From positions 3,657,001 to 3,721,000 of the forward strand of contig NZ_BIFR01000001.1 in NCBI RefSeq assembly GCF_003967535.1: a DNA stretch of 64,000 nt, read 5' to 3'. The notes under the pieces are model-generated. The model was not told where the DNA came from. It worked only from the letters and a program-made list of their open reading frames with translations, and searched no databases. Both the position numbers and the translations under genes were made by a program. The first letter of the stretch is position 1, and each line of letters starts with the position of its first letter. This DNA is from Tengunoibacter tsumagoiensis (GTDB lineage Bacteria; Chloroflexota; Ktedonobacteria; Ktedonobacterales; Ktedonobacteraceae). This document shows, in pieces, positions 44,862 to 52,895 of the stretch.

Positions 44862-45551
44862 CTAAATCCAACCTCGACTAACAAGAGCATTATGAGCAGC
44901 CTCTTGCTCAGCAGTCTGTTTATTGCGTCCCTGGCCGCGTCCAGCAACATCATCACCTAACATAACCTCTACCGTAAACTCGCGATTATGAGAAGGGCCT
45001 TCTTGTCCAACCAGACGATAAGATGGAGTGATTCCAGTCTGAGCCTGTGCGATCTCTTGAAAGAGTGATTTATTATCTTTAAACAAACGTTTTTCAATAA
45101 TTGTGTGGGCAATAGGATCAAGCAGAGGAATCAGGAAATGACGCACAGCCTCGAGGCCCTGATCAAGATAGATCGCCCCTAGAATAGCCTCGAAGGCACA
45201 AGCCTGAACACGCTGTCCCCCGCCACTATTCTGCTCCCCCTTCCCCATCATGAGGAAGCGGCCCAGGTCCATCTCGCGAGCAAAGCGCGCTAGAGTCTCT
45301 GTTCGCACAAGAACGGCGCGCACATCGGTCAACTCACCTTCTGTAAGATGCGAAAAATTACGGTAGAGGAAATCCGCACTAATCAACGCGAGAATCGAAT
45401 CGCCTAGAAACTCTAGCCGCTCATTGGAGGTCAAACCAGCACCAGAGGTCTCATAAATATATGAACGGTGGGTGAGAGCCAGCCTGAGAAGCTGAGAATC
45501 ATGAAAATGTACCCCTAAAATCTCTTCCAATTGTGCGTTTTGTTCGTGCAT
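44862..45551 (-). CDS. rnc: Ribonuclease III
   Basis: 229 residues from ATG 45551 (AGAGGTG upstream; a TTG lies three bases earlier). The nuclease domain carries NERLEFLGDS (43-52, with metal ligands E47 and D51) and FEAILGAIYLD, but where the family usually has Asp (ADAFEA) this protein reads QACAFEA, with Cys118; E121 is retained. The dsRNA-binding domain follows (about 155-229, ITPSYRLVGQEGPSHNREFTVEVML...GRNKQTAEQEAAHNAL). It processes rRNA precursors and other dsRNA. By hand alignment the Cys replaces a metal-coordinating Asp. Confidence 0.92.
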   Translation of the reverse strand: MHEQNAQLEEILGVHFHDSQLLRLALTHRSYIYETSGAGLTSNERLEFLGDSILALISADFLYRNFSHLTEGELTDVRAVLVRTETLARFAREMDLGRFLMMGKGEQNSGGGQRVQACAFEAILGAIYLDQGLEAVRHFLIPLLDPIAHTIIEKRLFKDNKSLFQEIAQAQTGITPSYRLVGQEGPSHNREFTVEVMLGDDVAGRGQGRNKQTAEQEAAHNALVSRGWI

Positions 45552-45571
45552 CAATACACCTCTAAGATGAT

Positions 45572-45637
45572 ACTGGCCTTCTCTTGTTCCCTGTTCAGTG
45601 AGTTCACCGATACACCAGAACAGAAGGTCTGGCCAGT
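45572..45637 (-). promoter_or_regulatory. Structured leader of rnc
   Basis: Within the predicted leader, ACTGGC (45572-45577), CTTC (45578-45581) and TGTTC (45585-45589) pair with GAACA (45618-45622), GAAG (45623-45626) and GCCAGT (45632-45637). A long interrupted stem 20 bases upstream of the rnc ATG recalls leaders by which RNase III cuts its own mRNA. Coding of an 82-residue frame across this stretch is possible but unlikely. Confidence 0.45.
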
Positions 45638-45698
45638 GCGCAAGTCTTGACCGGATAAATATGAAGTAACCTGACGTTTTTTTAACTCTGTAGCCGTC

Positions 45699-45727
45699 AT
45701 TGTAACGCGTTTCTTCCCGAACCGCAA
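45699..45727 (-). promoter_or_regulatory. Likely rnc promoter
   Basis: On the minus strand TTGCGG (45722-45727), 17 bases, TACAAT (45699-45704), about 150 bases upstream of the ATG. Confidence 0.5.
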
Positions 45728-46026
45728 CGCCAAACCGTCTCTAATATTATGTGAGAACGGTCCCAAGGGTTGAGGGTCTCGACTATAACGAGCATACATG
45801 CTTGTTTTCTAGCGTTTTTCACTATCATATTGAGATATCAGGTTACAAGTCAACACGTATGCTAGATTCCGCACCATTTTCTTTCTCCACTACATAGACT
45901 GAAGGAAACGTAGATTATAAAACAGAACAGACCAACATCACATGGCTTGATTGGCCAACTTCAGGCCTGCAAGCTCTCAAATATGTTGTTCCCCTCAATT
46001 GTTCCCCTCAAAAAGAAGATAAAAAA

Positions 46027-46057
46027 ATTACCGACCCTTTTGTCAAGGGTCGGTAAT
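46027..46057 (-). terminator. Rho-independent terminator of binding-protein gene 3
   Basis: ATTACCGACCCTT pairs perfectly with AAGGGTCGGTAAT around a 5-base loop, and on the minus strand TTTTTTT follows. Confidence 0.93.
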
Positions 46058-46108
46058 CGTGATGGCTCCCATCACTAGAGGACTGAGGACTGTCTCATCA
46101 GCGCTCTC

Positions 46109-47806
46109 TTACTTTGAAATGTAGATGTTTGCCCAGTCATCAGGAGCAGTGATACCCAGAGGATCATTCACATATCCCTGAAGTTTGGGGTTCTGCAAGA
46201 CGCTAGTGGCCGACTGATACAAAGGAATCCAGGCAACATCGTTAATGATCTTCTGCTCAGCATCGTTATAGAGTTTCAAACGCTTGGCAGGATCCAGTTC
46301 GACGTCAGCCTTTGCCAGGTCAGCCTGAACAGCCTGCTGTTCTGGAGCGGCAGTGCTATTGTTCTGACCATAGTTCGCGTTGTTATAGCTCTGACCTTTG
46401 CCGAAGAAGATGCTCAGCCAGTCTTCTGGATCGGGATAGTCCGCCTGCCAGCCACCAATCCAGGCAGTCAAGCTCCCATTACCGGTGGTCGAATTCTGAG
46501 CCTGAACCAGAGCGTCAAAGTCAATAGCATTGGTCTTGGCGGTAAAGCCCAGGATGGCCTGCCACTGGCTTATAACGTTGTCAATGATCTTTTTAATCGA
46601 ACCGCTGCCGGTGTAGTAGGTGAGGGTAAAGTCTGGCATGCTGGTCAGGCCCTCTTCCTTCAGACCTTCAGCAAGCAGAGACTTCGCTTTCGCGGCATCA
46701 CCATTCACGGTTGCACCAGCAGGGCCGGTGACAGATTTGCTTGCACCGTACATACCCGTTGGCACCAGACGGTTCGTTGGGGTGACAGCACCCTTCAGGA
46801 TCTCATTCGTGATCAAGCTTTTGTTGATTGACAGTTGGAGAGCCTGACGAACTTTGACATTATCAAAAGGTTTTACCAACCAGTTGAAGCTCAGGTAGCG
46901 GATGACCAGTGCATCAGCACGATGGTAGTCTTTGCGGGTCTTCGCTACAGGCAGTTCAGCAGCTGGAACGCCAGCATAATCGTACTGATTGCTCAGGTAG
47001 GCTTTGTAGGTGGTCTCTGCATCGCCAGAGAAAGGCATCTCTAAGCGCTTCAGCTGGGGTTTTGCACCATAGTAGTTGTCATTAGGAACCAGAACCAGGC
47101 CAGTGCTATGGCTATAGCTCTGTACTTTGAAGGGGCCATCACCGCCACCCTCTTGCAGGTGATCAGTCCACTTAATATCGTACTGAGTGATCAGCTTCTT
47201 CTCCACGACATAAGAGGTTGGGTAGGTCAGGGTCTGGAGGAAGTAAGCAGCTGGGGAGCTCAGGGTCAACGAGATGCTGGTTGGGCTCAAAACTTTGATG
47301 CTATCGCCAATCAGGGTCTTCACAGCGCCGCTGGCAATCTTGTCAGAATCTTTCAAGAGGCTCAGGTAGCTGGTCACTTCTGATTTGGTGGCAGGGTCCA
47401 GAGCGCGGTTAATGCTGTAAGCAACGTCATCAGCCGTTAAAGCTGTACCATCGCTGAACTTCAGACCGGACTTCAGATTGAAGGTATAGGTCAGACCATC
47501 GGCACTAACCGAGTGGTTAGCGGCCAGCTGGTCATGCACATTACCAGCATCATCAAACTGCACGAGGCCAGTGAAGATGGCCTGAATCGCATAGGAGTCT
47601 GAAGCATCCTGTACCAGTGCGGGGTCCAGCGTACCGAAGTCCTGCTTGCCCGACATTGGATACTTGAAGATCTGCTTATCGGCTGAGGCGGCTTCTGGCT
47701 TGCTGCTGGTTGCAGGGGTACTACTGCCGCAAGCAGCCATAAATAGGGCAAAGAAACATACCAGGGTTGAGAACAATTGAACACGTCGCTTGTGTGTTCC
47801 TCGCAT
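46109..47806 (-). CDS. Oligopeptide ABC transporter substrate-binding lipoprotein, paralogue 3
   Basis: 565 residues. Lipobox LFMAACGS. It is close to paralogue 1 over its whole length (DFGTLDPALVQDASDSYAIQ, KPFDNVKVRQALQLSINKSLI, DWLSIFFGKGQSYNNANYGQN, DVAWIPLYQS). There is no permease gene nearby, so it probably supplies the permeases at 29-33 kb, or another set elsewhere. An AAGGAGGG site precedes the ATG. The shared upstream motif is at 48093-48122. Confidence 0.93.
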   Translation of the reverse strand: MRGTHKRRVQLFSTLVCFFALFMAACGSSTPATSSKPEAASADKQIFKYPMSGKQDFGTLDPALVQDASDSYAIQAIFTGLVQFDDAGNVHDQLAANHSVSADGLTYTFNLKSGLKFSDGTALTADDVAYSINRALDPATKSEVTSYLSLLKDSDKIASGAVKTLIGDSIKVLSPTSISLTLSSPAAYFLQTLTYPTSYVVEKKLITQYDIKWTDHLQEGGGDGPFKVQSYSHSTGLVLVPNDNYYGAKPQLKRLEMPFSGDAETTYKAYLSNQYDYAGVPAAELPVAKTRKDYHRADALVIRYLSFNWLVKPFDNVKVRQALQLSINKSLITNEILKGAVTPTNRLVPTGMYGASKSVTGPAGATVNGDAAKAKSLLAEGLKEEGLTSMPDFTLTYYTGSGSIKKIIDNVISQWQAILGFTAKTNAIDFDALVQAQNSTTGNGSLTAWIGGWQADYPDPEDWLSIFFGKGQSYNNANYGQNNSTAAPEQQAVQADLAKADVELDPAKRLKLYNDAEQKIINDVAWIPLYQSATSVLQNPKLQGYVNDPLGITAPDDWANIYISK

Positions 47807-48229
47807 GTGAAGGCCCTCCTTACAAAAGGGAAACGCTTGTTAAAGGATTGGTCTATCGAGTGTCTTAACCAGTATAAGCTTTTTCTCTGCTGCACCCTTT
47901 TCATCGCGCCCTACATCACATGAGAAAAGGGTAGATAGTGGATAGAGACCATTTTTCTGTTTTACGCACAATGGATAAGGCATAAGGACATAAGGGTTCG
48001 CAGAATAGTGGACTATCCTAAAATAGATTATCCGCCTGGCAACAGCGAAAAGAGAGCTTACATTACTCTTCAAGGAGAGTATCTGTAATAATATACGTCC
48101 ATTACTTACAGAATCTCTCACATTTACATAAGGAAATTTAGTAGATTAATAAAACTCGCTGGCTTCCTACAAAAAAGTAAAATTGGTGGCCTGTCATCTT
48201 AAACGGGGGGCGAGGGAATTGAAACAAGA
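47807..48229. other. Leader and spacer between binding-protein genes 3 and 4
   Basis: No gene. It contains the third copy of the shared motif, about 290 bases upstream of the gene 3 start, and otherwise AT-rich DNA. Confidence 0.5.
48093..48122 (-). promoter_or_regulatory. Shared peptide-binding-protein upstream motif, copy 3
   Basis: On the minus strand TGTGAGAGATT (48112-48122), 13 bases, ACGTAT (48093-48098), identical in both blocks to copy 1. Confidence 0.6.
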
Positions 48230-48254
48230 AGGGGTCTGGTGGCACCAAACCCCT
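48230..48254 (-). terminator. Hairpin after binding-protein gene 4
   Basis: AGGGGT and TGGTG (48230-48241) pair with CACCA and ACCCCT (48243-48254), one mismatch. It lies 26 bases past the stop, and only a weak T-run follows. Confidence 0.5.
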
Positions 48255-48279
48255 CCTATGATCAAGATGAGTGCTTTCT

Positions 48280-50010
48280 TTATGCCTGCACGCGGTAGAT
48301 ATGAGCCCAATCATCAGGAGGGATCAGGTTCTCTCCATTGTTTGTTATGCCAACGATGGATGTGGTTCGCAAAAAAGTACTTGTAACCTGCGATATCGGA
48401 ATCCACCCCACATCATTAATAATATCCTGTTCCGCCTTTTGATAGCTCTGTAAACGGGCAGATTCTGTTGTATTGGCATCGGCATCCTGCATTTGCTTCT
48501 GAATGATCTGTTGCTGAGCCGCATGGGAGCTGGTGTTCTGGCCATAATTCATGTTGTTATTAAACGCTCCCTGACCAAATTGCCAGCTCAGCCAGTCCTG
48601 AGGATCAGGATATTCAGCTACCCAGCCAAGGCCCCACATCTGAAGTCCATTCGAGTTGTTGGTGGTCGCGGTAATCTTATCCAGCAGGGTATTATAATCA
48701 GTGATTGGATCTGGCGTTACCGTCACTCCCAAAACCTTTTGCCACTGCTGAATCAGGGCAGCGACCTCTTGATCAAAATTGTCGACGCCGGACACATACG
48801 AGAGCGTAATGGCTGGCAGATCCGTAGAACTTGTCAGATTAGATTCTTTCAGGCCCTGCTGAAGAAGATCCTTCGCCTTGACCACATTACCAGTCAGCTT
48901 TGTCGTTCCATCTGGACCGGTTAGATTGGCAGTATAGCCCACCATCCCCTGTGGAACGATATGATTTGTTGGAATAACGCTCCCTTTCCAGACCGTGTCA
49001 GCAATGGACTGTTTATCAATCGCCAGGGCAAAAGCCTGACGAATCTTGATATTGTCAAAAGGCTTCGCCAGATAGTTCATCGTATAATAATTTTCCCACA
49101 ATTGCGGAACCTGATAGTAATCTTTATGCCGCTTATCTACCGTCAATGAAGTGGGAATCGTTGTCAGATCCAGTTGATTATTCTGATAATCACGATAGGC
49201 TTCATCGGCTGAATGATAGAATATCGTCGTCACTTTTTGCAGCTGTGGTTTCGCATTATAGTAGTTTGTATTGGGCACATAGATAATTGAGGTATGGTGC
49301 GTATATTGTTGCACTTTAAATGGGCCAGCGCCACCACCTTCGCCCAGATGATCGGTCCACTTATCTGTATATGTTTTTATCAGGCTCTGTTCTACAATAT
49401 AGGAGCATGAGCTCGTCAACATGGCGGGGAAATAGGCAGCTTTCTCTTTCGTGATAAGCACAACTGTCTGGTCATTGGGGGTCTGAATGCTTGAACCAAT
49501 CAGAGTTGTAACGCGTCCAGCCAGGAGATCATCAGCGTTTTTCAAGAGGCGAAGGGCGATGGGAGCGATAGTAGATTGCGTCGCGGGCTGTAGCGCACGA
49601 TCAATACTATAGGCGACGTCAGCAGAGGTGAGAGGAGTACCATCACTAAACTTTAAATGTGGTTTGAGATGAAATGTCCAGCTCAATCCATCATCGCTCA
49701 CCGACCAGGATTGGGCCAACTGGGGCCTGACCTGAAGCTGGTCGTCGAGCTGAACCAGGCCAGTAAAGACCATCTGAATAGCACGAATCGAAGCTGGATC
49801 ATGAGCCAGGGCTGGATCAAGCGTCTCAAGATCAAGATTTTCCAGTCCAATCTCAGGAATAGTATAGGTCTGCTTACTGGGAGGAGCCTTGAGCTGAGTT
49901 TTATGAACTGTAGTTCCACCCCCAAAGAGATCACAACCTGTAAGTATCAGTAGCAGACAGAACAGTGGCAGAAGGTTTTGTAGGTGCTTTTGTCTATATC
50001 TATCATACAT
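48280..50010 (-). CDS. Oligopeptide ABC transporter substrate-binding lipoprotein, paralogue 4 (divergent)
   Basis: 576 residues from ATG 50010 (AGAGGAT upstream; the frame is open to 50079 but that part has no signal peptide). Lipobox LILTGCDL. Same fold as the other three (ENLDLETLDPALAHDPASIRAIQ, KPFDNIKIRQAFALAIDKQSI, DWLSWQFGQGAFNNNMNYGQN) but clearly more divergent. It lacks the shared upstream motif seen in the other three. It probably binds different peptides. No permease adjoins it. Confidence 0.92.
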   Translation of the reverse strand: MYDRYRQKHLQNLLPLFCLLLILTGCDLFGGGTTVHKTQLKAPPSKQTYTIPEIGLENLDLETLDPALAHDPASIRAIQMVFTGLVQLDDQLQVRPQLAQSWSVSDDGLSWTFHLKPHLKFSDGTPLTSADVAYSIDRALQPATQSTIAPIALRLLKNADDLLAGRVTTLIGSSIQTPNDQTVVLITKEKAAYFPAMLTSSCSYIVEQSLIKTYTDKWTDHLGEGGGAGPFKVQQYTHHTSIIYVPNTNYYNAKPQLQKVTTIFYHSADEAYRDYQNNQLDLTTIPTSLTVDKRHKDYYQVPQLWENYYTMNYLAKPFDNIKIRQAFALAIDKQSIADTVWKGSVIPTNHIVPQGMVGYTANLTGPDGTTKLTGNVVKAKDLLQQGLKESNLTSSTDLPAITLSYVSGVDNFDQEVAALIQQWQKVLGVTVTPDPITDYNTLLDKITATTNNSNGLQMWGLGWVAEYPDPQDWLSWQFGQGAFNNNMNYGQNTSSHAAQQQIIQKQMQDADANTTESARLQSYQKAEQDIINDVGWIPISQVTSTFLRTTSIVGITNNGENLIPPDDWAHIYRVQA

Positions 50011-50139
50011 AGAGAATCCTCTTTTTTTGTATTTGTCCCTCTGGGCACAAGATCTTATTCTTCTAGAAGATTCTACCATGATAGTAGATTGAATGCATAG
50101 TACAGACAGAGAATATAGGACCCGCAGCCAGACCGTTCA

Positions 50140-50205
50140 GAGCTGTATGCACTCTATGGGTGTCCCTCGTAAGAACTGTATGCACTCTATGGCATGTCCT
50201 CGTAA
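50140..50205. repeat. 33-bp tandem duplication
   Basis: Two adjacent units share CTGTATGCACTCTATGG and end in TCGTAA, with a few differences. Function unknown. Confidence 0.7.
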
Positions 50206-50230
50206 GGAACACCAATAATCAATACTTCTA

Positions 50231-50425
50231 CGGAGTGGCTCAACTCGGCCATCTTGATGGCATGTACATCAATAGGAGCTCCGCTGTGGATTGGAGAGTT
50301 CTTCTATGTTGATCATAAGGGAAAGAGGGCACACACAGCGGAGTGGCTCGCCTCGCCCATCATGAATGATGGGCCTTACACGCTCAGGCGATAAATCGCT
50401 CACAAGGTGCAATTTATCGCCTGAG
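50231..50425. repeat. Palindromic repeat array B (opposite orientation to array A)
   Basis: CGGAGTGGCT occurs at 50231 and 50339, 108 bases apart, followed by CCATCTTGATGG (degenerate) and by GCCCATCATGAATGATGGGC (50355-50374). The second unit continues into a 17-bp stem hairpin CTCAGGCGATAAATCGC/GCAATTTATCGCCTGAG (50383-50425). Reverse-complemented, it lines up with array A: GCGATAAATTGCA, GCGATTTATCGC, GGCCCATCATTCATGATGG and CCACTCC in the same order. Confidence 0.8.
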
Positions 50426-50485
50426 GGTTCCTATTATGATGGCAGCGGCAACTATCGTCGCTGTTAAGAATCTGGAAGCGGTCGA

Positions 50486-51925
50486 TTACAGATGAGAGAT
50501 AGCTGTATCAGCCTGACCAAAGGCAGCGGCTCGTAAGGCTACGGACAACAGGCCCTCAATATTGGTTGAAGCCAGGCTGGTTGGCCAGGTCAGATACGAT
50601 TCAGCAGCGGCCTGCAAGATCTGGAGGCTATGGCCCTGATCAGCGGTCGCATCAATACGGCCTGCCACAAGCGCAATGCTACCGAAGAGTGCACGCGCAT
50701 CATGTCCCAGGCTTAGATAACGCTGAGCAGTGACCAAAGCTCCACGTAGATCCTGAGCCTTCAACTGATTGTTGATACTCTCCAACTGAGCAACCGCAAT
50801 CAATCCACCACCAGCAAAGGGTGTGTGAGTTACCCCAGGAGCAGTAAGAGGTGCTGGGAGCGTAATCTCTTTCTGGAGCGCATTGATATAAGAGGCGGCA
50901 GTGAACAAAATCGGTAATGCCTCAACATCCTGAACCTGACGGAAGATCAGGTGTGTAGCAGACGCAAACAGAAGCCCATGCGCAACCTCTGTAAAGAGAT
51001 CGCGGTCACTATCGCTAATCTTTTGGAGGAGATCTGAAGCCGCGAGGGTAATGACCGATCCAACCGCACGTGGAGAGGCCTGACCCTTGATCAACGCATC
51101 ATAAACGCCCTGACAGACCTGGGTAGTATCAGCATTGCTCAAAATCAACTGGCGTAGAGGGAGCGCATTCTCATCTTTAGGTGCCGACAGACGAGTACGG
51201 ATACTGGCCACACTGTGGCTGGGATCAGCCGTATAATTACGGACAGCTTTGATCCAGGGAGTCTCTTCGCTGTTCGAGCGCAGAGGAAGATGAGGAGCCA
51301 GCCAGTGAATGATGTTGGGAGCACGATCCCCCCACTCGACCGCATCAAGAATCTGGAAACCACGCACAGCAAAGATCAATGGATGACCAGCATCCTGGAA
51401 GGTCGTAGCAATTGATTCATAGGCACGCACCTGCATCGTGCGATAATCAGCGCCAGTACCATATAATCCCAACAACGCTCGCTCAGCCAGGTCTGCGTCG
51501 TTCTGATAGACGGCCTGATGCATAATATCGTTCATGCTCTTACCGGTATCCACCAGCTGACTTGGGAAGAACGGATGAGGATACTCTACCTTTACATCAT
51601 GACCAGCACGCACTGCTGGCACAGCCATAAGCAAAGCCTGCGCAAATAGAGGCAGTGTACGCACCTGAGCTGGCACCTTGCTGTCCAGAGGCTCTGGAAG
51701 ATAACGCGTCAGACGAGCTAACATTGCTGCCGCGGCCAGAGTCGTCGTAGGATGACCATCAGGGTCCCCATGGGAGGCGATCAGACCGATACGACCAAGC
51801 AGGACATCAGGAGAACGTCCCTCGAGTAAAAGATCACGAGCAACCGAAATAATGCGATCGCTGTTGCCGCTGACTAAAGCGTCAACCAGCGTTGAGAGGT
51901 CCACTCTCATTTCTACTGCAGCCAT
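50486..51925 (-). CDS. Large helical protein, unknown
   Basis: 479 residues, predicted mostly alpha-helical and soluble. No P-loop, signal peptide, membrane segment or Cys motif was seen. Notable stretches are ASHGDPDGHPTTTLAAAAMLARLTRYL, a HALT-like run FAQALLMAVPAVRAG, and LLFASATHLIFRQVQDVEALPILFTAASYINALQ, where paired histidines and Asp residues may bind a ligand or metal, but this is speculative. AGGAGTC lies before the ATG. It is 55 bases downstream of the MGINFLRG-type gene and probably co-transcribed with it. Confidence 0.7.
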   Translation of the reverse strand: MAAVEMRVDLSTLVDALVSGNSDRIISVARDLLLEGRSPDVLLGRIGLIASHGDPDGHPTTTLAAAAMLARLTRYLPEPLDSKVPAQVRTLPLFAQALLMAVPAVRAGHDVKVEYPHPFFPSQLVDTGKSMNDIMHQAVYQNDADLAERALLGLYGTGADYRTMQVRAYESIATTFQDAGHPLIFAVRGFQILDAVEWGDRAPNIIHWLAPHLPLRSNSEETPWIKAVRNYTADPSHSVASIRTRLSAPKDENALPLRQLILSNADTTQVCQGVYDALIKGQASPRAVGSVITLAASDLLQKISDSDRDLFTEVAHGLLFASATHLIFRQVQDVEALPILFTAASYINALQKEITLPAPLTAPGVTHTPFAGGGLIAVAQLESINNQLKAQDLRGALVTAQRYLSLGHDARALFGSIALVAGRIDATADQGHSLQILQAAAESYLTWPTSLASTNIEGLLSVALRAAAFGQADTAISHL

Positions 51926-51980
51926 TTATGACTCCTACACTGTAAGTATAAATCGAATAAGAATAGAACACAGGCATGAG

Positions 51981-52757
51981 TTATTCTTGCAAATCGCGAA
52001 TCTCACGCTCTATGTTAGGGATATCTGCGTATTCTTCGTCTAGTAGTTTATATGCGCGGCTCAAATAGAGTTCAGCCAGACGTGCACCTTTTTCCTGCGG
52101 GCTAACGGCAGCCGCAATAATCTCTGTCCCTCGATACTTCTCCGAGAAACGGCTGGTAATGCGCTCCATTCGCCGTCTGGTCTCCTGTAACAGGGTCATA
52201 TCCTGCCCACCCAGGGCATAACGAGCCATGCCTACAAGCTTTCCAAGTTCTGCCAGTTTCTGCCGTTCGGACATTGTCTGGAGGAGCAGATCTTCGGCAT
52301 CCATATCATCAAGCTTAAGCGGCTCTTGCTTAAATGATGAAGCGCTGGATGGTGGAATACGCTCGGCCTGCTCATTATAATTTGCATAGAGTTGAGCATA
52401 CTCCTGACAACTTACGCTGGCCAGTTGCATACGCTCAATCTCTTCATAAGAAACGGTCCCAATATCGCAGAGGTCATCATCCCGACGCTCAGCCAACAAC
52501 TCAAGCTGTTCGACGGTATTGCCTTCTTCCAACATTGGTGGAATCGGCATTCCTGCGACGCTAGAGGCTCCTTGCAACTCCTCAGAAGGAATCTGGGCGG
52601 CAAGCATCGGAGGAAGATACTTCGCAATGGACATGGGAATGGGAGGAACAAGACAGTATGTACTGTAGACCACCCTGGCATCGCGTGAACTCCGCGCGAT
52701 AAAGATTGCATGCCCTTTGGGAGCTTGAGAATTTCCGCGTAAGAAATTAATACCCAT
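51981..52757 (-). CDS. MGINFLRG-type protein, unknown
   Basis: 258 residues from ATG 52757 (AAGGAC 8 bases upstream); a start six codons earlier is possible. Begins MGINFLRGNSQAPKGHAIFIARS, then VYSTYCLVPPIPMSIAKYLPPML, a basic-hydrophobic first half that could be beta-rich. From about 130 onwards it is helical and charged (EYAQLYANYNEQAERI, RQKLAELGKLVGMARYAL, RMERITSRFSEKYRGTEI). No catalytic motif was recognised. It sits between a TPR protein and a helical protein on the same strand; the trio may act together. Confidence 0.7.
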   Translation of the reverse strand: MGINFLRGNSQAPKGHAIFIARSSRDARVVYSTYCLVPPIPMSIAKYLPPMLAAQIPSEELQGASSVAGMPIPPMLEEGNTVEQLELLAERRDDDLCDIGTVSYEEIERMQLASVSCQEYAQLYANYNEQAERIPPSSASSFKQEPLKLDDMDAEDLLLQTMSERQKLAELGKLVGMARYALGGQDMTLLQETRRRMERITSRFSEKYRGTEIIAAAVSPQEKGARLAELYLSRAYKLLDEEYADIPNIEREIRDLQE

Positions 52758-52895
52758 ACCGAAGTGTCCTTCCAATTCGAGGGTAAAGAGGGAGATCTAT
52801 CTCCCTGCTTCACCGATAACTTGCTCTACTTAAGAGATGTGTGCAATTGGATTGGTCACACGTCTCTCTATTTTCTCATGGAATCGCCTCTAATT

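Larger units (their letters stand above)
50011..50485. other. Repeat-rich intergenic region
   Basis: No gene. A 33-bp tandem duplication (50140-50172, 50173-50205) is followed by array B of the dispersed palindromic repeat (50231-50425), both listed separately. Confidence 0.6.

Noticed and set aside
45551..45799. 82-residue ORF overlapping the rnc start (TGATG)
   Set aside because: It has no ribosome binding site, a promoter-like pair and a long stem lie inside it, and its sequence is not recognisable. More likely the rnc leader.
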